Source: Azoarcus sp. Aa7 (lineage in GTDB: Bacteria; Pseudomonadota; Gammaproteobacteria; Burkholderiales; Rhodocyclaceae). Taken from it: 64,000 bases of DNA. Location: positions 124,001 through 188,000 of the forward strand of contig NZ_QVLR01000062.1 in the NCBI RefSeq assembly GCF_014822185.1, in the 5' to 3' direction. How positions within the stretch are numbered: position 1 is the first letter of the stretch; each line of letters starts with the position of its first letter. Position numbers and translations under genes: made by a program. The notes under the pieces are model-generated. The model made no database searches, was not told the origin of the DNA, and worked only from the letters and a program-made list of their open reading frames with translations. This document shows, one piece after another, positions 31,801-40,174 of this stretch.

Positions 31801-31828
31801 AGTAGACATAATACCAATTATGGCGGTT
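31801..31828. repeat. attR: right prophage junction, dif-like site
   Basis: AGTAGACATAA (phage XerD-type arm), TACCAA, TTATGGCGGTT (host XerC-type arm, reading AACCGCCATAA on the other strand). The CATAA/TTATG inner halves around a 6-base centre are the core of dif sites. It carries the 13-bp repeat at 31806-31818. Joining the outer arms of attL and attR rebuilds a 28-bp dif candidate. Confidence 0.75.
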
Positions 31829-31882
31829 TTAGATCGATCGGCAGACCGGCTCAACGCACTCGATCGAAGCCGTTTTTCGATC

Positions 31883-34132
31883 CTACCGAACGCCCTCCGA
31901 CACCTCGCCGCCCACCAGATCCGTTGGACGCCCCAGGTCGGGCTGGCGGTAATCGCACACGCCGTCGGGAAAGATCCGTTCGAGTCGCTCCGTGTACGAT
32001 CTCATGTCTACCGGTTCGTACACGCCGCCATCGAGCGCGGCCGACACCGTCTGCAAGGCGCATTTGAAGCGGTCGCCGGTGATCCCGTCGCCGGCGACCA
32101 TGCGTGAGCTGCTGTAGATCGGATAGGCGCGCATGCAGGCGCCTGCGGGAAGCTGGTTCCAGCTGCCGTCCCAGACCCGGTCGCCCTTGAACATGACCCG
32201 GCCGCGAGCGTCGAAACAGCGGTCGCTGGCCGTCCCCGGGCGAACTTCCGCCCACGAGCGCTCGGGACGCGCGCGTTTCGCGCGCAGCCACTGATCGATC
32301 GCGGCGAAGGCTCGGGGTGTCGGGTCGTAGGCCTTGTCGCTCACCCAGATCGCCTGATTCCCCGCATCGCCCTGGGCGGCGATCATCCGCGCCCGTGCGG
32401 AAAACGATGCCGCCGTGTGGTGCATGTCCAGTTCGGCTTCGAGATACAGGCGCTCGTCGATGACGGGGATGTCGATGCGGCCGAGGAAGACCTGGCCCGA
32501 GCGATACGCGGCCGCGATCGCTTCGCGGTCGCCCTCGAAGCGCGGTGCCGGACGATCGCGATCCTGGCCCAGGTTGATGTTATGGGCGCTCCAGGGTGAA
32601 AAATCGCGCAGTTCGCTCTCTCCGCCGTCGATCAGCCAGTAGTGCTCGGGCCTCATGTCGGCAGGCGACTTCCAGCTGCCGATGCGGGCGTTCAGCCGCA
32701 GGAACTGCTCCGGGCTGATCTGTTTGCGCTGCAGCGCCCGCAGGCCGTACTGCACGCCGACGTTGTCCCACGGAATGCGCGCGTAGCCCCGCGCGTCGGT
32801 GCCGAAGAAGCGTTTCAGGTCCTCGAAGTAGCTCCAGCGTACTTTCTGGAAAACGTCGCGCGTCAGATGCGATTCGAAATGCGCGAACCGTGGATTCAGG
32901 ACGAGCGGCGTGAGGCCCCGCCAGGCGACCACGCATTCCGTGTCACCTTTTCGTTCGGGCACCGATTCGCCGCGCATCATGAAGGCCACCCGGGTCGTGA
33001 CCTCGATCCGCATCAGACCGCCCGAACTTTCATGACGGTTGCTGGCATTGAAACCTTCGACCCATTGCCGGTTTTCGGCCTTGCGCCAGGTGCGGTTGTC
33101 GCCGTCGGTGACGTCGAAGTAATACTCGAGCAGTTCGCAGTCGAACACCGGGATCGTCTGCGTGATCATGTCCGGGTACGAATACTGGGCGATCGCCGCA
33201 TCGATGAGACCGGGCCGGTTCTGCGCGAGGAGATACTGCTGGATCGCGCCCCCCGAGGCACCCACGCCGACCGTGTAATCGGGATCGCCGTACAGCGCGA
33301 CGAACTGCCGCTTGACGCGCAGTGCGGTGTCCTCCGCGAGCCAGATGTCGAAGTGGTTCCGGCTCGTCGTTCCCGTCGATGCGACGACCGCGTAGCCCTG
33401 CGCAAGCTGTTCGCGGCGGTCCTCGAGAACGGCCTTCACGCTGGCCCTGCCCTGTCGATGGCCGATTCCGACGCCTCCATAGAACTGGTAGATCAGGCGC
33501 CGGTTCCAGCGGTCGGCGGCGGGAGCGTCGATGAACTCGCGCGCACCCTTGAGAACCGCGATGAGGTAGATGAAGCGGTTGATCGTGCCCATCTCGACAC
33601 GCACGATGAAGGGTACGCGGACACCATTGACGGTGATCGTGTCGACGTCCTCCGACTGGCCGTTCCAGCGTGCAAATTGCTTCTCGCCCACCGGTTTGTA
33701 GAAGTACCAGGCCTTCGTCGGTGCCAGGCAATCCTTGCTGAAGGCCTCAGCCTTGCGCGTTGCGTGCGTGGCGTCGTCGGTGGAATCGACCGGCGTACCG
33801 ATCCCCGCCGAATTGTCCGCGAGCGGGACACCCAGGCCCGACTTTGCGGTGTCGCAGATGAAGGGATATTGCTTCGGCCCGGCAAACAGCGGCTCGCTCG
33901 GACCGACCTGCCCGAGCATGATAGGAAAGCGGAAGGTTTCGGCCGGCCGTTCGAGGCGCGAGGGATGCGGTCCGGCATAGGGTTCGGCGGGCGCCCCGGC
34001 GTCGAAATCCGGCGGCAGACCGACGACTTGCCGATGGCCAAGTTGTCCGCGCCCGTCAGACTGGCCGCCGACGGCGAATCCGACGAGGAGCAGCCCCGGC
34101 CACAGCCATTTTTTTCCCTGCATCTTCGGCAC
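31883..34132 (-). CDS. DUF6351 family protein, tannase-like alpha/beta hydrolase fold
   Basis: About 749 residues, with an N-terminal hydrophobic stretch (KWLWPGLLLVGFAVGG) that acts as a signal. The middle contains YTVGVGASGGAIQQY, a nucleophile elbow (GASGG), in a sequence of the DUF6351 type. It is probably periplasmic or secreted; the substrate is unknown. GTG 34132 and ATG 34123 are both possible starts. It lies beside the dif-like site on the host side and is not part of the prophage. Confidence 0.75.
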   Translation of the reverse strand: MPKMQGKKWLWPGLLLVGFAVGGQSDGRGQLGHRQVVGLPPDFDAGAPAEPYAGPHPSRLERPAETFRFPIMLGQVGPSEPLFAGPKQYPFICDTAKSGLGVPLADNSAGIGTPVDSTDDATHATRKAEAFSKDCLAPTKAWYFYKPVGEKQFARWNGQSEDVDTITVNGVRVPFIVRVEMGTINRFIYLIAVLKGAREFIDAPAADRWNRRLIYQFYGGVGIGHRQGRASVKAVLEDRREQLAQGYAVVASTGTTSRNHFDIWLAEDTALRVKRQFVALYGDPDYTVGVGASGGAIQQYLLAQNRPGLIDAAIAQYSYPDMITQTIPVFDCELLEYYFDVTDGDNRTWRKAENRQWVEGFNASNRHESSGGLMRIEVTTRVAFMMRGESVPERKGDTECVVAWRGLTPLVLNPRFAHFESHLTRDVFQKVRWSYFEDLKRFFGTDARGYARIPWDNVGVQYGLRALQRKQISPEQFLRLNARIGSWKSPADMRPEHYWLIDGGESELRDFSPWSAHNINLGQDRDRPAPRFEGDREAIAAAYRSGQVFLGRIDIPVIDERLYLEAELDMHHTAASFSARARMIAAQGDAGNQAIWVSDKAYDPTPRAFAAIDQWLRAKRARPERSWAEVRPGTASDRCFDARGRVMFKGDRVWDGSWNQLPAGACMRAYPIYSSSRMVAGDGITGDRFKCALQTVSAALDGGVYEPVDMRSYTERLERIFPDGVCDYRQPDLGRPTDLVGGEVSEGVR

Positions 34133-34339
34133 CCTGCTGCGCGTCCCGTCCGGCGGAGCCGTCCATGATTCATGTATAGATCAGGGCGGCTCGATCGCAA
34201 CGCACGACGACCGGTCTTGCGATCCGGATCGAAATTTCTTTCTTCAAGGCGCGGGCTGCGAACTCGAGCCGCCTGTCGATATTCCAAAGTAGACGAATTT
34301 AGTCGGCTATTATTGATTATCGAAACGAGGGGATCGTCC

Positions 34340-34756
34340 ATGGCGACATTGCGATTGCCAGCTCCTCTGCGCGACAGGATCATTACGGCGGCGCAGTCGG
34401 GTTATCCCGACGAGGTGTGCGGACTCCTGCTGGGACGGCAGGATGCCGACGCCGTGACCGTGTGCGCGGTCCATCCGGCCCGCAACGTGCACCCGGAGCG
34501 CACCGCGGACCGTTTCCTGATCGAGCCGCAGGATTATCTCGACGCCGAATACGCGGCCGCCGCCGATGGGCTGCAGGTGGTCGGCGTGTGGCATTCCCAT
34601 CCCGACCATCCGCCCCGGCCGTCGGATACGGATCGCGAATTCGCGTGGGAGGGCTGGTCCTATCCGATCGTCGCGGTCAATGCCGGCGTCGTCACCGAGT
34701 TGCGATCGTGGCGGCTGGAGGGCGAAACGTTCGGCGAAGAGGAGGTGTTGTCATGA
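34340..34756 (+). CDS. JAMM/MPN+ metalloprotease (Mec-like)
   Basis: 138 residues. The JAMM zinc site is complete: the Glu of PDEVCGLLLG and HSHPDHPPRPSDTD (HxH...SxxD). Small stand-alone JAMM proteins of this type act on ubiquitin-like sulfur carriers; Mycobacterium Mec releases cysteine from the CysO-cysteine adduct. It overlaps the next gene by ATGA. The next two genes encode a sulfur-carrier fusion and a CysM-like synthase, so the same pathway is likely here. Confidence 0.88.
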   Translation: MATLRLPAPLRDRIITAAQSGYPDEVCGLLLGRQDADAVTVCAVHPARNVHPERTADRFLIEPQDYLDAEYAAAADGLQVVGVWHSHPDHPPRPSDTDREFAWEGWSYPIVAVNAGVVTELRSWRLEGETFGEEEVLS

Positions 34757-36204
34757 GCCGCGTCATCGTTCGCATCCCGACTCCGCTGCGTTCCTATACC
34801 GGCGGCGCCGACGAAGTCGAGGTCGAGGCTGCCACGGTCGGCGATGCGCTGCAGGCCTTGGCCCGTCGTCATGAAGGACTGCTGCCGCGCGTGTGCGCGG
34901 CGGACGGCTCGCTGCGCCCCTTCGTGAATGTCTACCTCGGCGCGGAGAACGTGCGCGATCTGGGCGGACTCACAGCCGCCCTGCCCCATGACGGCGCCGT
35001 GCTCGCGATCGTTCCCGCGGTCGCCGGTGGGGCCGGCGGCGCGCGCGAGCGGCGGATCGCGGAACTGAAGGCGAGCGTGCCCGAGATCGATCCGCGCGAA
35101 GCCTTCGCGCGACAGGCGCAGGGCGCCGCGCTGATCGACGTGCGCGAGGCGGACGAAATCGCACAGGGGAGTCCCCGCGGTGCATTCCGCCTCGGTCGCG
35201 GTTTTCTCGAACTGCGCGTGGAGGAAGCCATCCCGGATACGGTCCGGCCGCTGCTCGTGATGTGCGCCGGCGGCGTGCGCTCGCTGTTTGCAGCCGAAGG
35301 TTTGCAGCGGCTCGGCTATCGCAACGTCGCGTCGGTGGCGGGCGGTTTCTCGCGCTGGAAGGCGGAAGGCCTGCCCTTCGAGACCCCGCACGGCCTCGAT
35401 CCGCACGCGCGCGAACGCTATGCGCGGCACCTGACGATGCCGGAAGTCGGGGAAGCCGGACAACGGCGCCTGCTGGACAGCCGCGTGCTGCTGATCGGCG
35501 CCGGCGGTCTCGGTTCGCCGGCGGCCCTGTACCTCGCCGCGGCCGGGGTCGGCACGCTGGGCATCGTCGACCACGACGTCGTCGATCGCTCCAACCTGCA
35601 ACGGCAGATTCTGCACAACGACGAGCGCATCGGCCAGCCCAAGGTCGATTCCGCGCGCCGCACGCTGCAGAGCCTCAACCCGTCCGTGAATATCGAGACC
35701 TACGCGGAGCGCCTGACTTCGGCCAACGTCGAACGCATCCTCGACGGCTACGAGGTGGTCGTGGACGGGTCGGACAACTTCCCCACCCGCTACCTCGTCA
35801 ATGATGCCTGCGTGCGCTTGCAGATCCCCTGCGTACACGGCTCGGTGTACCGCTTCGAGGGCCAGGTGACGGTGTTCTGGCCGCGTTATCCGGCGCGCCG
35901 CGGCCCCTGCTATCGCTGCCTCTATCCCGAACCGCCTCCCGCCGAATTCGCGCCATCCTGCGCCGACGCGGGCGTGCTCGGCGTGCTGCCCGGCGTCGTG
36001 GGGCTGCTCGAAGCGGTCGAGACAATCAAGCTCCTGCTGGACCTGGGCGACCCGCTGGTCGGGCGACTGCTGCATTACGACGCCCTGCGTGCACGCTTCG
36101 ATGAATACCGCCTTTCCGCGAATCCCGACTGCGCGCTGTGCGCCGAAGGGCGTGCGTTCCCGGGCTACGTCGACTACGAAGCATTCTGCGCGACGGCCGC
36201 GTAA
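34753..36204 (+). CDS. ThiS/MoaD-rhodanese-MoeB fusion (sulfur-carrier activating protein)
   Basis: 483 residues in three parts. Residues 1-93 are a ThiS/MoaD-like ubiquitin fold ending VPAVAGG, with the diglycine internal at 92-93. Residues 108-212 are a rhodanese with catalytic Cys171 (CAGGVRS). Residues 218-483 are a ThiF/MoeB E1-like adenylyltransferase (IGAGGLGSPA; the Arg finger region NLQRQILH; a Zn-type CYRC with a second Cys pair). The MoeB part adenylates a carrier C-terminus and the rhodanese supplies sulfur. Having the carrier at the N-terminus means that cleavage after Gly93 is needed for a free thiocarboxylate. Confidence 0.85.
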   Translation: MSRVIVRIPTPLRSYTGGADEVEVEAATVGDALQALARRHEGLLPRVCAADGSLRPFVNVYLGAENVRDLGGLTAALPHDGAVLAIVPAVAGGAGGARERRIAELKASVPEIDPREAFARQAQGAALIDVREADEIAQGSPRGAFRLGRGFLELRVEEAIPDTVRPLLVMCAGGVRSLFAAEGLQRLGYRNVASVAGGFSRWKAEGLPFETPHGLDPHARERYARHLTMPEVGEAGQRRLLDSRVLLIGAGGLGSPAALYLAAAGVGTLGIVDHDVVDRSNLQRQILHNDERIGQPKVDSARRTLQSLNPSVNIETYAERLTSANVERILDGYEVVVDGSDNFPTRYLVNDACVRLQIPCVHGSVYRFEGQVTVFWPRYPARRGPCYRCLYPEPPPAEFAPSCADAGVLGVLPGVVGLLEAVETIKLLLDLGDPLVGRLLHYDALRARFDEYRLSANPDCALCAEGRAFPGYVDYEAFCATAA

Positions 36205-36227
36205 GCGTCCTGCAACGGAAGACGGTC

Positions 36228-37166
36228 ATGGCAGCGATCCCGATCCGCGAATCCGCCCTGCTCTCCGGCGTCGGACACGTCCCGCTGGTCGAGATCCACG
36301 CCGCCCGCGAGCTGGCGCCGGCGTGCCGCGTGTTCGCCACCCTCGAAGGGGTGAATCCCGGCGGCTCGATCAAGGACCGACCGGTCGTGCGCATGTTGAT
36401 GAAGGCCCTTCAGACCGGCCGCCTCGACGGCGGACGACGGCTGCTCGATTCCTCGTCCGGCAATGCAGGAATCTCGTACGCCCTGTATGGCGCGGCACTG
36501 GGCGTGCCGGTCACCCTGGTCGTACCGGGCAACGCCAGCCGCGAACGCCTGGACCGCATCCGCGCCAGCGGCGCCGAGCTGATCCTCACCGATCCGCTGG
36601 AAGGCTACGACTTTGCGGTGGCGGAAGCTCGCCGCCTTGCGCGCGATCACCCCGAGCGCTACTGGTACAGCAACCAGTATTCGAACCCGGAGAACTGGCG
36701 CGCACATTACGACACCACCGGTCCGGAACTGCTGCGGGGCGTCGTGGCGAGCACCGGGAAACCGCCGGATGCGTTCGTTGCGGGCATCGGCACCGGCGGC
36801 ACGCTCACGGGCGTCGCGCGCCGGCTCAAGGAAGCCCATCCGGCAACGATCGTGATCGCGGCGATCCCCGACGAATTCCCCGGCATCGAGGGCCTCAAGC
36901 CGCTCGGCCATCCCGGCGACATGGTGCCGGCGATCCTCGACGAGAGCCTGATCGACCGTCGCCTGCCGGTGCGCATGGAAGACGCGATCCCGATGTGCCG
37001 GAAACTGGCGAAAACCGGCCTGTTCGTCGGCCCGTCCGCCGGCGCGCTGGTGCATGTCGCATGCCGCGTGGCGGTCGACGACGGCTTGCGCTGCATCGCG
37101 ACGGTGCTGCCCGACACCGGCGAGCGTTACGTATCGACCGGTCTGTGGGCCGGCGGGGACGGGTAA
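36228..37166 (+). CDS. cysM: CysM-like cysteine synthase (sulfur-carrier dependent)
   Basis: 312 residues, PLP fold type II. The PLP Lys is in NPGGSIKDRP, the substrate loop is SSSGNAGISYALYG, and the phosphate-binding loop is GIGTGGTLTG. Cysteine synthases of this group use O-phosphoserine or O-acetylserine. Beside a JAMM protease and a ThiS-MoeB fusion, the Mycobacterium type is likely, in which protein thiocarboxylate is the sulfur donor. Starts 23 bases after the fusion gene. Confidence 0.87.
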   Translation: MAAIPIRESALLSGVGHVPLVEIHAARELAPACRVFATLEGVNPGGSIKDRPVVRMLMKALQTGRLDGGRRLLDSSSGNAGISYALYGAALGVPVTLVVPGNASRERLDRIRASGAELILTDPLEGYDFAVAEARRLARDHPERYWYSNQYSNPENWRAHYDTTGPELLRGVVASTGKPPDAFVAGIGTGGTLTGVARRLKEAHPATIVIAAIPDEFPGIEGLKPLGHPGDMVPAILDESLIDRRLPVRMEDAIPMCRKLAKTGLFVGPSAGALVHVACRVAVDDGLRCIATVLPDTGERYVSTGLWAGGDG

Positions 37167-37213
37167 CAGGGTAACGGGAACCACAGGGAGCAAGGAATGC
37201 ATGGAGGTGTGAC

Positions 37214-37873
37214 ATGGCACTGCGATTAGGCGACGATGCACCGGACTTCACGGCGGAAACGACCCAGGGAACGATCCGGTTTCACGAGTGGATCGGGGAC
37301 GGGTGGGCGATCCTGTTCTCGCATCCGAAGGACTTCACCCCCGTGTGCACCACGGAGCTGGGGTATATGGCCGGACTCAAGGAGGAATTCGACAAGCGCA
37401 ACACCAAAATCATCGGCCTGAGTGTGGACAGCGTCAGCGACCACGACCGCTGGTCGAAGGATATCGAGGAGACACAGGGGCACCGCGTCGATTACCCGCT
37501 GATCGGCGACCCGGAGCTCAAGGTGGCCAAGCTCTACGACATGATCCACCCCAACGCCAGCGGCAGCGCCCAGGACCGCACGGCGCAGGACAACCTGACG
37601 GTGCGCTCGGTGTTCGTGGTCGGGCCGGACAAGAAGATCAAGCTGATGCTCACCTACCCGATGAGCACGGGCCGCAACTTCGATGAAGTCCTGCGTGTGC
37701 TCGACTCGATCCAGCTCACGGCCAAGTACAAGGTGGCGACACCGGTCAACTGGAAGGCGGGCGAGGACGTGATCATCGTGCCGTCGGTTTCCGACGCGGA
37801 AGCGAAGACCCGCTTCCCGGACGGATGGAAGGCTCCCAAGCCCTACCTGCGCATCGTTCCTCAGCCCAGATAG
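37214..37873 (+). CDS. 1-Cys peroxiredoxin (Prx6 group)
   Basis: 219 residues, full length. The peroxidatic Cys45 is in DFTPVCTTE; no resolving Cys is seen later, so it is the 1-Cys type. The C-terminal extension (NWKAGEDVIIVPSVSD) is typical of Prx6. It reduces H2O2 and alkyl or lipid peroxides. GGAGGT precedes ATG 37214. It follows cysM by 47 bases and may share its transcript, linking thiol supply and peroxide defence. Confidence 0.92.
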   Translation: MALRLGDDAPDFTAETTQGTIRFHEWIGDGWAILFSHPKDFTPVCTTELGYMAGLKEEFDKRNTKIIGLSVDSVSDHDRWSKDIEETQGHRVDYPLIGDPELKVAKLYDMIHPNASGSAQDRTAQDNLTVRSVFVVGPDKKIKLMLTYPMSTGRNFDEVLRVLDSIQLTAKYKVATPVNWKAGEDVIIVPSVSDAEAKTRFPDGWKAPKPYLRIVPQPR

Positions 37874-37970
37874 CGGTACTACCGCCGGTGAATGCGCGGC
37901 CGGCTCTTGCGGTCGATCGGGAAGGTGCTCTATACAGGAATTGACCAATCCCGAAGCAGAGGAGCCGATC

Positions 37971-38399
37971 ATGCCGAGAAAAGCCATAAGTCATGCGTCC
38001 GCGCATGCGCCGCCGGTCGAGGCTGCGCCCGATGAATCGCACGCCACGTGGCCGTTTGCCGACATAACATCGGCCTGGATGGGGATGCCGTGGATCAACC
38101 TGTGGATGCAGTCTTGGGCGACGTGGCTCGGACAGCACGGCCCGGACGGTGCACCGGCGCGCGCCTCCGCGCGCGTCCGGTCGCCACGTCCGGAGCGCCG
38201 GCATGCAGAAATCCCATGGGTTCCCAAGATCGAGTCGACGGTGATCCCCTTCTGCCGCACGGAAGACGAGCCGGGGACGGAAGCGACGAGACTCTCGATG
38301 CGCATGCACGTGCCGACCTTGCCGTGGATGGGCGGCAGCAACGTGATCTCCATCGATACCGTGATGCCTCACGGACCGGACAAGAAGCGCGGCGACTGA
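37971..38399 (+). CDS. Hypothetical protein
   Basis: 142 residues I do not recognise. Trp/Met-rich middle (TSAWMGMPWINLWMQSWATW), which is amphipathic and may lie on a membrane, then a polar part with repeated short beta stretches. AGAGGAG just before ATG 37971 is a good ribosome site; TTG 37941 is an upstream alternative. No clear link to its neighbours. Confidence 0.6.
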   Translation: MPRKAISHASAHAPPVEAAPDESHATWPFADITSAWMGMPWINLWMQSWATWLGQHGPDGAPARASARVRSPRPERRHAEIPWVPKIESTVIPFCRTEDEPGTEATRLSMRMHVPTLPWMGGSNVISIDTVMPHGPDKKRGD

Positions 38400-38561
38400 A
38401 CAGGTACGTCGCCCCCACCCTCGCACGCCCTTCCCGCCGCGGTCGCAATCGGCGCGCGGCGGGTTATCATTACCCCCGCATATCGGGTGTCGCGGCGGTC
38501 ATAGGCTGAGCGCGACTCACTGAGCCGCCTGGCGCGGCTGACCTGATTCTGGGAGTGTGAC

Positions 38562-39182
38562 GTGTCGAGATCCTTCTTGCGCCGCCTTGCATCGGCCGCC
38601 GCTGTTGTGGCTGCGCTGAGCACCGCCGGCTGCGGCTACAACGATTTCCAGCGCCTTGACGAACACAGCAAGGCTGCCTGGGCCGAGGTGCTGAACCAGT
38701 ATCAGCGGCGCGCCGACCTGATTCCCAACCTCGTCGCGACCGTCAAGGGCGAGGCGAACTTCGAGCAGGAAACGCTCACACGGGTGATCGAGGCACGGGC
38801 GAAAGCGACCTCGATCCAGCTCACGCCCGAAATGCTTGCCGACCCGCAGGCGATGGAGCGCTTCCAGCAGGCGCAGGGCCAGTTGGGCAGCGCCCTGTCG
38901 CGGCTGCTCGTGGTCGCCGAGAACTACCCGAACCTGAAGGCCAACCAGGCCTTCCAGGATCTGCGCGTGCAGCTCGAAGGCACCGAGAACCGCATCACCG
39001 TGGCGCGCAACGGCTACATCAAGACCGTGCAGGAATACAACATCCTGGCCCGCAGCTTTCCGACGAACCTGACCGCGATGGTGTTCAGCTACGCACCCAA
39101 GGCCGGATTCACCGTCGCGAACGAGCAGGAGATCTCGCGGCCCCCGGCCGTGGATTTCGGCGGTGGCGCGCCCAAGCGCTGA
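38562..39182 (+). CDS. lemA: LemA-family lipoprotein
   Basis: 206 residues from GTG 38562 with GGGAG 6 bases upstream. Lipobox STAGC at the N-terminus. The LemA core follows: NDFQRLDEHSKAAWAEVLNQ, then RRADLIPNLVATVKG and the long helices to NILARSFP. LemA proteins form helical bundles at the membrane and usually stand with TPM-domain proteins, as here; the role is not settled. Confidence 0.92.
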   Translation: MSRSFLRRLASAAAVVAALSTAGCGYNDFQRLDEHSKAAWAEVLNQYQRRADLIPNLVATVKGEANFEQETLTRVIEARAKATSIQLTPEMLADPQAMERFQQAQGQLGSALSRLLVVAENYPNLKANQAFQDLRVQLEGTENRITVARNGYIKTVQEYNILARSFPTNLTAMVFSYAPKAGFTVANEQEISRPPAVDFGGGAPKR

Positions 39183-39204
39183 AGCCGTCAATTCCCCTGC
39201 CCTG

Positions 39205-40143
39205 ATGCCGGCCGTCGCCTGTCCCATGCTTGCGTTCGAATACGCCCTGCGCCTGGTGATGTGCATCTTTGCGCTGCTGCTGTGGCCGGGCGCCGCAAGC
39301 GCGCAGGAATTGATCCCGGTTCCCCAGCTGACGGCACGCGTCATCGACCAGTCGGGAACGCTGTCGTCCGACGAGCGCCAATCGCTCGAAGACAAGCTCG
39401 CCCGATTCGAGGCCGAGCGTGGCAGCCAGCTGGTCGTCCTGATCGTGCCGACGACAGCACCCGAGGACATCGCCGCCTTCGCCTATCGCGTCGCGGCGGA
39501 CTGGAAAATCGGCCGGCGCGACGTCGGCGACGGGCTCCTGCTGGTCGTCGCGAAGAACGACCGCCGCGTGCGCATCGAGGTCGCTCGCGCGCTCGAAGGC
39601 GCGGTGCCCGACCTGGCCGCCTTCCACATCATCGACCGCGCCATCACGCCCGCCTTCCGCGAGGGCAGGTTCGCCGCCGGCATCGACGCCGGAGTCGAAG
39701 CGCTGTTTGCTCGCATCCGCGGCGAGAACCTGCCCCTGCCCGAGCCCGACGCCCGCGACTCGGGCGGTTTCGGCTCGCTGCAGGACATCGGCGTGTTCCT
39801 CATGTTCGGCGTGCCCATCGTCGGCGGCATGCTCGTCGCGGTCCTGGGCCGCAAGCTCGGCGCACTGGCAACCGGAGGCGTCTTCGGTCTCCTCGCGAAA
39901 TTCCTGCTCGGCAGCCTCGTGCTGGGCATCATCGTCGGCGTCCTCGCCATCATTTTCGTCTTCGTGCTCGGCACCGGCGGTGGCGGACGCGGTGGCCGCG
40001 GTGGCCGCGGCGGTCCCGGCGGACCGATCATCGGGGGCGGTGGAGGGCGCGGCGGCTTCGGCGGAGGCGGTTTCGGGGGCGGCGGTTTCGGCTCGGGCGG
40101 CGGCGGAAGTTTCGGCGGCGGAGGCGCGTCCGGGAGATGGTAG
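39205..40143 (+). CDS. TPM-domain membrane protein with Gly-rich tail
   Basis: About 312 residues. Signal peptide (ALLLWPGAASAQE), TPM domain (VIDQSGTLSSDERQSLEDKL, then GDGLLLVVAKNDRRVRIEV), two or three helices (205-265), and a tail made of Gly/Arg/Phe/Ser words. It is of the TLP18.3/YgcG group. ATG 39226 is an alternative start. It directly follows lemA and precedes a second TPM protein: a standard LemA-TPM-TPM module. Confidence 0.88.
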   Translation: MPAVACPMLAFEYALRLVMCIFALLLWPGAASAQELIPVPQLTARVIDQSGTLSSDERQSLEDKLARFEAERGSQLVVLIVPTTAPEDIAAFAYRVAADWKIGRRDVGDGLLLVVAKNDRRVRIEVARALEGAVPDLAAFHIIDRAITPAFREGRFAAGIDAGVEALFARIRGENLPLPEPDARDSGGFGSLQDIGVFLMFGVPIVGGMLVAVLGRKLGALATGGVFGLLAKFLLGSLVLGIIVGVLAIIFVFVLGTGGGGRGGRGGRGGPGGPIIGGGGGRGGFGGGGFGGGGFGSGGGGSFGGGGASGRW

Positions 40144-40174
40144 CGACGATGAATTCCGCGATGGAGGGATGTCG

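Larger units (their letters stand above)
20432..31818. mobile_element. Corticovirus-like (DJR) prophage integrated at dif
   Basis: An 11.4-kb element bounded by a 13-bp direct repeat. It holds a divergent repressor/early switch, HUH Rep, small Zn-ribbon proteins, an FtsK/HerA-class ATPase, a terminator, a putative double-jelly-roll capsid protein, several one-helix membrane proteins, a spike-like protein, a lytic transglycosylase, a holin-like protein and two reverse-strand genes at the right end. It has no integrase, terminase, portal or tail gene. Size and content match PM2-like phages (about 10 kb circular dsDNA with an inner membrane). Gene overlaps are nearly all ATGA/TGATG, and the genome looks intact. 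Confidence 0.85.

Noticed and set aside
20432-31818. Prophage as a filamentous inovirus
   Set aside because: Rep plus a P-loop ATPase could suggest it, but there is no Zot membrane helix, no pVIII/pIII-like pair, and there are lytic transglycosylase and holin-like genes that inoviruses lack.
20432-31818. Prophage as a tectivirus (PRD1 group)
   Set aside because: No protein-primed family B polymerase or terminal protein gene; replication is by an HUH Rep.
31860-31882. Intrinsic terminator after the DUF6351 gene
   Set aside because: GATCGAA/TTCGATC can pair but there is no T-run on the relevant strand.
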